In this document: positions 1 through 10,774 of the stretch, piece by piece
How the letters are laid out: each line of letters opens with the position of its first letter
How positions within the stretch are numbered: position 1 is the stretch's first letter
Assembly: GCA_958496175.1 (NCBI GenBank)
Contig: OY292277.1
Span: 6,076,001 to 6,140,000, forward strand
DNA from: Sisyra terminalis
Lineage: Eukaryota > Arthropoda > Insecta > Neuroptera > Sisyridae
Reading direction: 5' to 3'
Length of the DNA stretch: 64,000 nucleotides
Position numbers and translations under genes: made by a program
The notes under the pieces: model-generated
Database searches by the model: none
What the model was told of the DNA's origin: nothing
Seen by the model: only the letters and a program-made list of their open reading frames with translations

Positions 1-1630
1 ATTTGTGTATTGAATTGTAACGAAACGTGGTAGGTACACACTCGCACAAAAGCGCACACCAAAAGCCAAACTGAAAAGTTTAACCGTAAGGTACGAGGAT
101 TCCTCCCTCATCCAAGTCCGCATAGGGGTTGCCCGATCTCGTGGCCCTTATCGTACAGGGGTTGGGGGTGGGTAGGTGTATTAATGAAAAGCACTTTCTG
201 TAATAGCATAACGATAATGACATTATAAGGATTCTGGAACGTTTGATCTTATGATTTTCGCGTCTTTGTTTCGGAAAATTGCTCCACCAACCTTAACTCC
301 ATACGCACACGCACATAACGTACGTAAGGTGCTCAATTAAACCGCCGAAAATCTCCACTTTGTTCCGCGCAATTTCAGGTCTTCTATCTATTGAAAAATC
401 TCATTTGTAAAATGATTGTATTTTATCGCAAAGTTTTTCCACATAAAACATGATACGAAGCAGATATATGTTATTATATTGGAATCGTTATTGATTAAAG
501 AGTAACTTTATAGTTTGCGCCTGTATTGTTTTATAATATAAGACAGAGAAAAAAACACATGTTTCGTTATCAGTCGTTTGATTTACTTGGGATATTAAAT
601 TAAATTGTAATCGAAACAAACCACTTTGCTTTGTTGTCGTTTTTTGCGTTGCGTAATTGAAACAGAGATGCCAATAGTCGGTGACCTCTTCTAGATAATG
701 CAAGAAATTAATTGAAGTTTTTATCATTGATATTCGTAATAAACGTGCCCCATAAATTTATATACACAGGTGTTTTTATTTCTTAAAAAATTTTCTTTTT
801 AAAACTTACAATTTACATTTGTGTGTGCCAAGCTGGCACGGAAGTCTGTAATATTTTGATTATTGCAATAAATAGGTCGAAGTACTCATCCACTATATAC
901 CACCACCGATTAACTTCTTTTCCCTACCCCTTTGGCCCGTTCTTCGGCGATGATATCACATCGTTTTGATGATGAGTGGCAGTGATCGGGGAAGCCTTGT
1001 TATTTTGTTTTCCTACTCAGTTATTAAGGGTAGTTACTTACACTATGCCGTTATCAACCCCGGAAATTGCATGTCGATGATGATTCCCTCGAAAATATTC
1101 AACTTTCTGTTAATAATCACTGCTGAGGGGCGGTTATTATGAGATAATGGGGCACCAATTCAATTATAGTGTACGATGGATGTAGGTAGACAAAATTATC
1201 GAATATGGTGGATTGGAAAAAATTGCTTTGTTGTAAGGGGTTTAGTAGCTGAGGGGGTTGATAGAGTGGAAAATTTTTTGAGAAAAGTCACGGTTTACAG
1301 ACAAATATAAATCTTTCTAATCATATTTTTATTTTTGAATATTTTTCCTCAAAATTGTGAGAATTTTATGGTTAATTCGTTTTTTAGGTCGTTATTGATC
1401 AAGGGCTGGATGCTTACTAGGGAATGTTTCTGTTTATTTCAGTGTTTTTTTTTGTAAACTTAATATTTGTTTGGATTTTTATCATTGACCACTTCAGCAC
1501 ATGATTAAGGGGGTTCACCTTTCTTTATTAATACAACGTAGCTGTTTAAATGCATTTTAATGAATTCTTGATCTTATTATTATTTTTTATACATTCAAAT
1601 TTGATAAATTGGTCATTTTGTCTCATATTT
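1..1630. other. AT-rich unique sequence, no gene seen
   Basis: I see no repeat, RNA gene or convincing reading frame here. Two parts have higher GC and look non-repetitive (about 1-180 and 900-1180). The rest is AT-rich with poly-T runs. The open frames are short and lack splice-site or homology support. Confidence 0.5.
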
Positions 1631-1654
1631 TTTTGTTCATATTTGTGACATATT

Positions 1655-1697
1655 GCCCAGATACGTATTTCGATTGCCAAACAATTTTCTTCAGTGG
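1655..1697 (-). ncRNA. Hammerhead-ribozyme-like motif, family A, left copy
   Basis: Read on the minus strand: CCA, then CTGAAGA, one extra A, a degraded stem II (ATTG...CAAT), GAA, the self-complementary ATACGTAT, then C, then TGG which pairs with the initial CCA. The layout is that of a minimal type I hammerhead. Activity is unproven and stem II has mismatches here. Confidence 0.4.
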
Positions 1698-2778
1698 TCA
1701 TCAAGTACCAAGATATATTCTATATATTGTATACTAGACTGATTCAACAAAAATGATGATTTTTTTTTCTTAATTATATCGAAAATATTGTTGGAAATGG
1801 CAAAAAAAAATCCTGTGAAAATTTAAACTCTTAATATTAATATTTAGAGGTACCGCATCGCAGATTTCGATTTTCCATTTAAATAATATGGGAACAATAT
1901 TCTCTTGAACTTTGGAATTTTATAGCTTGCGTTTATAACAATATTTCGGAATGACTAAGTTATATTTTTGTAGAAAATTGAACGATTTACAAAAAAGGTC
2001 TCGGGAAAATTTTTAATATATTTATTCCTTCAAAAGTTATTCGAGGTCAAAATTGAACTAAAGAGAAATTTTAAAATTTTTTCAATTTATTGACGCAAAC
2101 ATCAATTTTATGAGAAAATTTTATAGTACATTCTTTGTAGAGTACTTTTTTTTCTTTAAATTATCTTTATAAAAGTTTTTGATATTTTTCACAGGTCCTA
2201 AGTTATTTGCATTAAACTGAAAATTCCCTGAATTATTATATTTTTAACAAATATTTTTTTTATTTTAATTAAATAACTTAGAACTTGTGAAAAATATCAA
2301 CAATTTTTATAGAGATAAGTTATAGAAAAAAAGTGCTCTACAAAAAATGTCCTATCAAATTTTCTCATAAAATTGATGGTTGTCTCAAAAAATTGAAAAA
2401 ATATTAAAATTTCTCTTTAGTTCAACTTTGACCTCGAATAACTTTTGAAGAAATAAATATATCAAAAACTTGTACGAGACCTTTTTTATAGATCGTTCAA
2501 TTTTCTACAAGAATATACCTTGGTCATTCCGAAATATTGTCACCAACGTGAGCTATAAAATTCCAAAGTGCAAGAGAATATTGTTCCCATGTTATTTAAA
2601 TGGAAAATCGAAATTTGCGATGCGGCACCTCTTAATATCAATATTAAGTGCTTAAACTATCACAGGATTTTTTTTGGTCATTTTCAACAAAATTTTCGAT
2701 ATAATTAAGAAAAAAAATCACCATTTTTTTTGAATCAGTCTAGTATTTAATATAAAGATTATCTAGGCACTTGATAAC

Positions 2779-2820
2779 TACCGAAGAAGATTGCTTGGAA
2801 ATCGAAATACGTATCTGGGC
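2779..2820 (+). ncRNA. Hammerhead-ribozyme-like motif, family A, right copy (degraded)
   Basis: Inverted partner of the motif at 1655-1697. The core reads CCGAAGA instead of CTGAAGA, and stem II has one change (GATTGC against GAAATC). GAAATACGTATCTGGG is intact. The altered core suggests this copy would not cleave. Confidence 0.35.
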
Positions 2821-2934
2821 ATTACGTCACAAATATTTTTGTTTGAACTTCTATTCAAATTTATGTTTATGGTATGATTTTTATATATTATTATATTAAA
2901 TTATATTATATTAAATATATTCTTTATATCCCTA

Positions 2935-3829
2935 TAACTTCATTGAATTGGATTAACAAGGATTCCAGAACAAAAATCATTTGTCCTTAATGTCCTCGGA
3001 CAAAAATCTCAATAAGAAATGGTAAATTTTCCCTTAACATGTGACCAGTAAGAAAATGTCCATTGCAAACAATACATTTTCCGATTAAAACTCTCCACAA
3101 AGTCATAATGCAACAATGGAAATGTTAAGTTGATATTGAAACTATTGAATCTGTTCGATTTTCCCAAAGATTTCCGTATAGTTCCCAACTATTATGAACT
3201 TTAAATCGGCACAAAGAATGTTGGAAAGTTTGTTGGTAGTTTAGTATGCGAAGCTTAGTGCGGAAAACAAAGCTGCGGTGAATCCGTAAAAATGCACCGG
3301 TACGACGTTTTGTGTTGAAAATAATTACAATCTTGATAACATCATATGTGAGAAACAAATACAAATCTGCCGCTTGATGGTGTGAAGCACAGTAGTGGGT
3401 ACAAAGGGATGGGAGTTGGGGAATGGCTATGGGGAACGAGGGGAGTAGGATTCGATAGCGAATTGAGGAAAATTGAAACGAAGAAGTTATATGAAAAGGT
3501 AAACAGCTATTTAAATATTGTTGGCATCAAATGTTAATTGTGTAAGAGGGAAATGTCGTCAATAGAAACGTGCTTTATAGTGGGGCTTCCTGTTTGAAGC
3601 GTGACTCTTTCGAAACATTGTCGGTTGTTACTTGAAATCAACATTTCAACTTACTTCGCATATCCACCATATATTTTAACACTCGTATCTCGTGTATACA
3701 GGATGAATTTCAGAATTTTAGATCATTGCTTTCTGCCAAGTTACTCCAATTACCACAGGGAAACTATTATCTTATCAATAACTATTACCTGGAAAATAAA
3801 AGCTCGATTCTGAATTTTTGCCAAGATTT
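2935..3829. other. Unique AT-rich sequence, no gene seen
   Basis: No repeat or gene recognised. 3375-3450 is a GC-richer, G-rich patch. Open frames on both strands are short and overlapping. Confidence 0.45.
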
Positions 3830-3940
3830 AGTTAAAAAAAATAGATGATAAAATTCAGATCTCAGTTTTTATTAAATAAGAAGACAATTCAAGTTGTTTA
3901 AGATTGTTTTTTTTTATTAATTTTTTTTAATATTCAAATT

Positions 3941-3980
3941 AGCTACGTTTCGTTACGTATCGCAACTTCCTCTGACTTCT
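3941..3980 (-). ncRNA. Hammerhead-like motif, family B copy 1, left (degraded)
   Basis: On the minus strand the arm reads AGCTACG and so on inverted. GAAACGTAGCT and the GTTGC...GTAAC stem region remain. The CTGATGA core is changed to CAGAGGA, so cleavage is unlikely. Confidence 0.3.
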
Positions 3981-4284
3981 ATAAAAAATTAAAATAAATG
4001 ATTGACATATTTTGTAATTATTTTAATATTTAAAGAAAGATTTAAAGACAGATCAATGTTCAACGATCGATTATAAGAAAATGGTTGGTTCTGCAAAAAT
4101 TTATCATTTTAGCTTTTTTGTTGAGCATTAAATTTTCTTCTAGAATATTTATTTTTAAATACTTTAAAATTTCTTTTGCCCAGCCTAGAGTACCGTCTTT
4201 ATGGGTATACGAGAAAACATAACAAATTACAAAAAAAAATTTATTGAATTTAAATTGAAAATATTAAATTTTGTGTGATTCAAG

Positions 4285-4322
4285 AAGCCTGATGAAGTTA
4301 TGATACGTAACGAAACGTAACT
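4285..4322 (+). ncRNA. Hammerhead-like motif, family B copy 1, right
   Basis: AAGC, CTGATGA, extra A, stem II GTTA/TAAC, then GAAACGTAACT. The core is intact. The 3' side of stem I has changed (ACT instead of GCT), so stem I is weakened here. Confidence 0.35.
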
Positions 4323-4401
4323 AATTTGAATAATAAAAATTATTAAATAAAAAAACCGATCTTAAACAACCTGAATTGTCTTCTTATTAGTTAAAAAAAA
4401 T

Positions 4402-5385
4402 GATCTAAAGACATAAGAAAAATGGATGAATTCCAGGATATCTTAACTAATTTTTTGATATCATCTTGCCAGTAATAAACTACGTTTGTCTGGTTAAAAA
4501 AAAGTTTTTCCAAGATATACCTAAAGGCTAAGGCAATACTTTAAAATTCACCATAAGAATTGTAGGGCAAAGCTTCTCAAACTGTCAATATATGTACCTC
4601 TTCTTCCTTGTCATATAAATTGAATGATTCATTGAGGTAATCGAGATATTTTGTTGGTAGCCACTGCTTTACAAACAAATTATTTTGATCTCAGATAAAT
4701 ATAAAAAATGATTTCAAAGTTCAATTTTCAAAAATTAAGAGATCTCTGGAGAAAAATGTGGCCAAATTTAAGAATCACTACTGAATGGTATAAGGAATCA
4801 TTCTTAAAAAAAACTATCCTAAGTTACCACCTCTTTTTGTTATTCGATACTGTAACACTTTGAAGCTCTTCTTCTCTTGATGGAGGTCCCTAGTTCTTGA
4901 AAATTTGTCCCCAAAAAAAATATCAATTTTCTTCATAAATCGTTTACGAATAAAATTGTACAACCTAGATATTCATTTTCCGAAGTTTTCCCCCCCTGAT
5001 GTCTCACTATATTACTTTTTCGGAACCGTTTTCATTCCTTTTACTCTTAAAAAGGATCCTTAGTGTCATTTCGAATTGTAGTTGAGCTTTTTTTTCAATA
5101 GGGGTCACTACTGGCTTTTACATACCAGCTATCCAAAATTCATCTATACATGGGACCAGAAAATATTTAAATGAAATACTAACATTTGGTTTCCCTAATA
5201 AGAGAGGAAACCTACGTATGCAACCTTAAATTAGGTGATAAAATAAGGGCATCAAGATAAATGAAAAGAGAGTTCTTCTTAAGTTCTTCTCCAGAAAGTC
5301 TATGATATGATTTATTAATCTTAAGTCACAAGTCGACGGCTTAGGAAATCAAAACATCATAAAATTAGAAATTAATAACAAAAAT
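4402..5385. other. Unique AT-rich sequence, no gene seen
   Basis: No repeat relationship or coding signal noticed. Confidence 0.4.
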
Positions 5386-5389
5386 TTTA

Positions 5390-7080
5390 TGATAAAAAAT
5401 CACTTGGGGGTGGACAAGGATAAGGGTGAGAAAAAAAACAGGAGAAAGCATAGATAGTACTAGAAAGCACTAGATAGATGTGAGGCCAGATTTTCAACAG
5501 ATCTAGTAAACTAGAAAGACACCTGTTTCCCTTTTGTAATACCCAAAAATCGGTGTAAGCTTTTTCCAAAGCTTTTTAGTTGTATATCAATCAATATGGG
5601 TAAATTTGTTGAAGCTTTTTCTGAAAATGTTTATTTAAAGTTAAGAGTGATTCCTTTATAATTGGTCAATAAGGCTCAATGATTTTATTAACTCCTCATT
5701 TGTTAGAGAATATAATAATAAAAGAATTTATAACAGCCAAAGTTCATTAGGGATGTAAAATGAGGGCAAGGTGGACAAAACATCGGGGAAGGATTTAAAG
5801 AAAATATTTTTTTATCAAAATTCTAAAATTCAGTTATTAAACCGGTGTTAAGGTAGATTAGAAGTAAATCTATTAAACAAGGGAAACACCTGTTCTTCTG
5901 TAGCAAATCAAGTAAGCTGGAAAAACATCTATTTTTCCTTACTGGAATACCAAAAATCTATTTAAAGCTTTTTTAGCTGCGCATTAATGAATATTAATAA
6001 GTTGTTGAAATTTTTACCGAAAATTGTTATATTTAAAGTTTAAAGGTATTTTCTAATTAGCTAAGGTGGATTAACAATTTTGTTTACTTCTTATTCGTAG
6101 AAGAAATCAATAGAAAATGAGGGGGAGGCAAAGAGAAGAGCGAACAAAAATACAGGATAAAGCATTTGTCAATCAAATTCTAGAAATTTGGTTAAAACTA
6201 AACAAGTGTCTGGCCAGATTAGCGACTGATCTAGTAAATTGGGAAGACACCTATTTCTCTACTGAAATATCCATAAACCTATATAAGGATTTCCCAAAGC
6301 TTTTTTAGTTCCACAACAATAAATATCGGTGTAATTGTTAAAGTTTTTTTTTTCGAAAAATTCTTATTTAACGTTAAAAATAGTTCTTTAGTTAGTCAAT
6401 GGGATATAGGGGAAATCAATAATGAATGAAATTGTAACAGTCATTGCTTGTTAGAGAAGCAACCTGAAGGAAAATAGAACCAAAACTTAGGGAAAGTATC
6501 CTACGAAAATCATTTTTAAATCCAACTTTTGCAATTTAAACTAGATTGGCTATAGATCTAGTAAATTAGGAAGACACCTGTTCCACTGTAATAAATCTAG
6601 TAAGCTGGAAAAACACCTGTTTTCCTTATTGGAATACCGAAAGCTTAAGCCATTTAAAGTTTTTCTCAAAGCTTTTTGAGTTGTGCATTTATTTAATTAT
6701 TTAAAGATAGGAGAGATTCCCCAATTAAACAATGAGGATCATTAATACTATTTATTTATGATTTATAGGGAAAATCAATTGATAATGAATTTTTAACTGT
6801 CAGTGTTCTTTAGGAAAGAAACAAGGGGAAGGGGGAAAAATTTTGGGGAAAATATGCTAAGAAAATCATTTTTCAATCTGACTTCCGAAATTTATTTCCT
6901 AAAGAGATGGCAGGGTCGATTGAGAATTGATCTAGTTAACTAGACAGACACCTGTTACTACGGTACCCAGAAGCTAAATAAAGCTTTTTCAAAGCATTTT
7001 TACTTGCTCTACAATAAATATTGATAAGTTTTTCAAAGCTTTTTTTTTATGAAAAATTTGTGATTTCATTTGAAAAAAAT
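5390..7080. repeat. Diverged tandem repeat, unit about 350 bp, about five units
   Basis: Each unit carries 'atctagtaaa(c/t)t(a/g)g(g)aagacacctgtt', then 'ggaatacc', then 'aaagctttttt' followed by 'aataaatatt'. The first block recurs near 5501, 5908, 6229, 6556 (with an internal repeat at 6585) and 6929, a spacing of about 320-410 bp. Units are strongly diverged, so the array is old. No coding signal seen. Confidence 0.75.
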
Positions 7081-7125
7081 TCCAAAAAAATGCCAATTAT
7101 TTCATACCACAGAAAGGATATATAC

Positions 7126-7249
7126 TTTTTTTTTTATTTTCAAATAAATTGCACAATCTGCATAGGGTTGCAATAAGTACATTCAATCCATAGGCAACCA
7201 CATGTAAGCACTAGTCCCAGTAGATTAGTGCTGTATAAGTACAAAGATT
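7126..7249 (-). mobile_element. Short SINE-like element, copy 1
   Basis: About 124 bp that is highly similar to 63403-63525. The left edge is a poly-T followed by attttcaaataaattgcac, that is, an A-rich tail on the minus strand. The minus strand contains GGATTGAATGTAC where copy 3 has GGTTTGAATGC, a weak resemblance to a pol III B box. No clear target duplication at this copy. Confidence 0.6.
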
Positions 7250-7255
7250 TTTAAC

Positions 7256-7920
7256 AATCAATAGCAACAATAACAATAATAGTAATTCTTATAGCAATAA
7301 CAACAACCATAAAAACAATCAACAGTTGTAATAAGAATAATAATTATAGTCTGTAATAACAATATCAATGCTAATAATAATGTGAAACATTAATATAGAA
7401 GTAATATATAAAAATGAAGCTATATAATAAGAAATAATAATTTGGCAATAAATTGTTAATAGGAATATTTGTTTAGTTACAAAATCTATCAGGCAAATCA
7501 ATTACATTCCATTTTTGTAACCTGTTGTCCAATAAGTTTGGATATATATTTACACTGAATAAATAAGGGGTCATTCATTAATTACACAAGAATATTGAGA
7601 GGTAGCGATTAAGAAAATCTCTACATATCTTAATGTTGGGGGGAGAGGATGAAACTCATTCTAACTTAAATTTAAAATATCAAATTCAATATTAAAAATC
7701 TAATTTCATTTTGAATCCCAAATGGTTTTCTACATTTAATAGTGTACAGAATAATTATAATTATTAAAAATTTATTTTTGATTATACGTAAGAAAAGGCA
7801 GTGAGAGTCTCCATGTATCCTTACATGGAGATAGAAGAGGTCAAAAGTCATCAAAATTGTCCTTTCGTAACTAATAAATGGCCTTTAACAATATCCCTCT
7901 TTGATTTTATAATATTAAAC
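7256..7920. other. AT-rich sequence with (CAATAA)-like simple tracts
   Basis: 7258-7450 is rich in caataa/aataat low-complexity sequence. Beyond that nothing is recognised. Confidence 0.4.
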
Positions 7921-7997
7921 CAAATTTTTTTAAATAAGAAGACAATTCAGGTTGTTTAAGATCGGTTTTTTTATTTAATACTTTTTACTATTCAATT

Positions 7998-8035
7998 AGC
8001 TACGTTTCGTTACGTATCGTAACTTTATCAGGCTT
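7998..8035 (-). ncRNA. Hammerhead-like motif, family B copy 2, left
   Basis: On the minus strand: AAGC, CTGATAA (canonical CTGATGA with one change), A, GTTACG/CGTAAC stem II, GAAACGTAGCT. The G-to-A change in the core suggests reduced or no activity. Confidence 0.35.
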
Positions 8036-8094
8036 CTTGATTCACAAAAAATATTTTCAATTTAAATTCAATAAATAAATTTTTGTGAATCAAG

Positions 8095-8132
8095 AAGCCT
8101 GATGAAGTTACAATACGTAACGAAACGTAGCT
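8095..8132 (+). ncRNA. Hammerhead-like motif, family B, best copy
   Basis: The parts are AGC (8096-8098, stem I), CTGATGA (8099-8105), an extra A (8106), GTTAC (8107-8111) paired with GTAAC (8117-8121), GAA (8122-8124), self-complementary ACGT (8125-8128), A (8129, the H of NUH), and GCT (8130-8132, closing stem I with AGC). All minimal hammerhead parts are present except for the extra A and the loop-less stem III. Palindromic or very short stem III is known from hammerheads thought to act as dimers. Activity is not shown by sequence. Confidence 0.5.
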
Positions 8133-8239
8133 AATTGAATAGTAAAAAAATATTAAATAAAAAAACCGATCTTAAACAACCTGAATTGTTTTTTTATTTA
8201 AAAAAATAAAAGCTGAGATCTGAATTTTATCATCTATTT

Positions 8240-9805
8240 AACGAAATATTTTTCGGTGATTTTTTATTGGAACTAAATTTGAAGTGGGGTTTTTTTGTCT
8301 GAAATTTTAATGACATTTTGCGAGCTTTTGTGACTGAGCCGCATGCGGCTCCATAGACTTTTTCGTGATCCACTTCTTCATGGAAATTGGGGAAAAAGTG
8401 GCTCTTACTTGGAAACTAAATCGATCGACTTTCACGTCAGAAAATAGGAAATATTTGAACTTTAAATTCATCCTGTACATTTGCATGGCCTCTTCCTATT
8501 CCAAAGCTTTTCTTCTTCGGCCCAATTAAGCTTGTTTTCAAACATTTCACCCACAGCGAGTGATAGATGATGTTTGTGTTACGCATTTCCATCGATTTAT
8601 TACTCTTCTTCGACTTATTTCATTCTTTTTTCTTTTTTTTTCACGCGTATTATTTCCCAGATAAAGTCAAGTGGTGCGATAAAACGATAAACTCTATGGC
8701 ATGAGGCCTCCTCATAGTGCCGGTGTAAGAAGTCGAGACATTGTTTTGATTAAGGAGAGCCAAATCGGAAATGAGCTTGTCGACTAAAGCGGAAACAGTG
8801 ACGAGCTATTGTGAGTACCGGAGCTATCTCCTCACGGTCCCAAATAACCACTCCACCAACCAAAACCATCCCCAAACGCAGGGTAATTACCAAAGAAAAA
8901 AGCTCATTTTTTTGCCAACAAAATTTGAAAAATTTCAAGAAAAGTTTGAGGTTTTTTTCGACTAATTAGTTTAGGGGTTGTTAATCGATTTGTTCATTTA
9001 AAAAACAACCCATTTTTATAATTTCTTTCAAGAAAGTTTTTTTCGCTTTCTATCATAAAAAAATGGTCTTAGTCTTTAGTTTTTGATTCTAAGGGTTCAA
9101 ATTACCAATATAACACTTTTAATTATTGAAAAGACGCTTTAAAATTATAACGAGCGACTTGACGTTTCAATTTAATGTGACACAATAAAAGATATTTTAT
9201 TGTCTGCACAGTGGAACAGAGTTGGAGGGAATATTATATTTAAGAGTGTTCGTAAAAATTTGAATTTATTACCGTTACGGGTCATAGTTCGTTTATTTTT
9301 CGGCGTTGATTTCCAAAAATAAAATTTAACTAACTAAAGACTTGAAAAAAATATGTTTTTTTTTCTCAATTTTATGAATTCGGGGAATTCATAAAATGGG
9401 ATAGAATGGATGGATTATGTTGGATGTGGGTTTGTGGACGATGGAACAACAAACGAAGTTATATCATTTGAGGGGTCGTAATGGCCTCGACACGTGACCT
9501 CTACGTGTTCATCACAGAAAAACATCGCTTCCGAGTACGATAATATGCCTACGTATTTAGCCCTCGCCGAACAAAGCACCACCAACGAATTTATGAATTT
9601 CACTTCGACTTCCACTCGACTAAATATATCCTGTGCGATATGTCGATGGAAAGTGGGCGAAGCTCAACGATTTCGCCAACGTACCGACCAATTATTCCCC
9701 AATTTCACTTAATTTTAAGCAGCAGATTTCCTTTGATTTGATGGTGCTATGTAGGGGTTGATTTTTGCGGGGGTTGCATAGTCGAAAAAGATCGGGCATC
9801 GATGG
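8240..9805. other. Unique region with GC-richer islands
   Basis: 8480-8960 and 9410-9712 have higher GC than their surroundings and no repeat match in the window. At 9415-9712 both strands are open for about 65-80 codons with mixed codon usage, so strand and coding status cannot be decided. A small perfect hairpin lies at 9370-9396. These islands could hold an exon or regulatory DNA, but no splice-site pair settles it. Confidence 0.35.
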
Positions 9806-10350
9806 AATCAAATCTTCTAACAAAGAAAGTTCGAAATTTAAACAATTTTCTTAGAAAAAATAGAATTGGGTTGTGGTCTATGTAATTGATTACAGAATTA
9901 AAGAAAGTTGAGTTAAACTTTCTGTATTTGGAATAGTAGAACTCACAAAAGTTATTTTTTCCCCAAATTTTATTCAAATCTGTCTTTTATTATCAAAAAT
10001 TGTTCCAAAATAAAGATCTGAATTTTAATTACTGTCCCCAATTCCGTAATCAAATCTTTTCACAAAGAAAGTTCGAAATTTTAACAATTTTCTTTTAAAA
10101 AAACGGATGGGGTTGTGGCCTATGTAATTGATTACAGAATTAAGGAAAGTTAGGTTCAACTAGCTGTATTTGAAATAGTAGAACTTTCAACAGCTATTTT
10201 TTCCCCAAATTTTAATCAAATCTGTCTTTTATTATCAAAAATTGTTCCAAAATGAAGATCTGAATTTTAATTACTATCCCCAAATCCATAAACAAATATT
10301 TGAGTACTTATTTGTATCTCGAACATAGGCTTGTAGTCTATGTAACTGAG
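9806..10350. repeat. Tandem repeat, unit about 242 bp
   Basis: Two clear units (9806-10047 and 10048-10290) and part of a third. They share 'aaagaaagttcgaaat', 'tgtaattgattacagaat', and 'tcttttattatcaaaaattg'. Each unit has one copy of the GGTTGTGGTCTATGTAATTG motif (9868, 10111, 10329). Confidence 0.85.
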
Positions 10351-10528
10351 AAAAAAATAGAAAAATGTTATTTAAAAATTTTACATGAAATAAAGGCTTA
10401 AATATTAGTTAATTTTAATGAGATTATTCTTCTTTATTCACTATGAGAAGTAAAATAGAAATTTATTACGAAAATCAATTATATTTAATATGACATAAAG
10501 ATTCAATTGTCAATTTTTGTTATTTGAA

Positions 10529-10774
10529 CTGTTTATTTTGAAAGTGAGTTAAGTCCATTTCAAGAACAATCCCTATAGTGTTATCATTTTTAACCATAGG
10601 AACATAAGATACTAAGAAGGAGGGAATAATTGGCGTTTTTGTTAAAATCAGTAATTTCTGAAAACTTAGCTGTTAAATAATTAACATACTTTGTTCTAAT
10701 TACAAGAAAAAGAATCACCATAAATACCGTCTTTGAAATGGATTTACCACTTTCAAAATAAACGAGTCGTTTGT
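10529..10774 (+). repeat. Dispersed repeat H, copy 1 (uninterrupted)
   Basis: Matches 53822-54045 closely and 52905-52961 up to the point where family B copy 3 inserted. It contains 'gagttaagtccatttcaag' and 'acaatccctatagtg'. It acts as the empty-site reference for that insertion. Confidence 0.8.

Larger units (their letters stand above)
1635..2930. repeat. Long foldback (palindromic) element, family A long form
   Basis: An imperfect palindrome of about 1.2 kb. The arms run about 1635-2220 and 2262-2846 and pivot near 2240. For example, 'tttcggaatgactaag' on the left matches the inverted 'cttggtcattccgaaa' on the right. Near the outer ends sit inverted copies of a hammerhead-like motif (1655-1697 and 2779-2820). 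The right end continues into the same flank seen at 22680-22745 ('gttcaaatttatg' and onward), so this is a longer member of the 22359-22776 family with about 1 kb of extra palindromic core. That core shares 'aaaaaaggtctc' and 'ttaatattaatatt' segments with the elements at 48650-50350 and 63350-64000. No long open frame lies inside. The short open frame at 2470-2655 is just part of the right arm. Confidence 0.85.
3843..4388 (+). mobile_element. Foldback element, family B, copy 1, with 13-bp target duplication
   Basis: The element is about 546 bp with inverted arms (about 3870-3980 and 4280-4388). Each arm carries a hammerhead-like motif. Identical 13-bp direct repeats (agtt, eight A, t) flank it at 3830-3842 and 4389-4401. 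The element starts with AGATGATAAAATTC and ends with GTCTTCTTATT. A long target duplication in an A-rich site fits target-primed reverse transcription better than cut-and-paste transposition; that is inference. No coding capacity is seen. Confidence 0.8.
7924..8235 (-). mobile_element. Foldback element, family B, copy 2 (compact, near-perfect arms)
   Basis: The arms (about 7930-8050 and 8078-8200) are almost perfect inverted repeats around a short AT loop. The 'AGATGATAAAATTC' end lies at 8235 on the minus strand, so the element is reversed relative to copy 1. Each arm carries the hammerhead-like motif (7998-8035 minus, 8095-8132 plus). I could not define a target duplication here. Confidence 0.8.

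Noticed and set aside
2470..2720. Open frames inside foldback arms (2470-2655, and 22490-22720 elsewhere)
   Set aside because: They are the arms of palindromic elements, starting from non-ATG codons or crossing the hammerhead-like motif.
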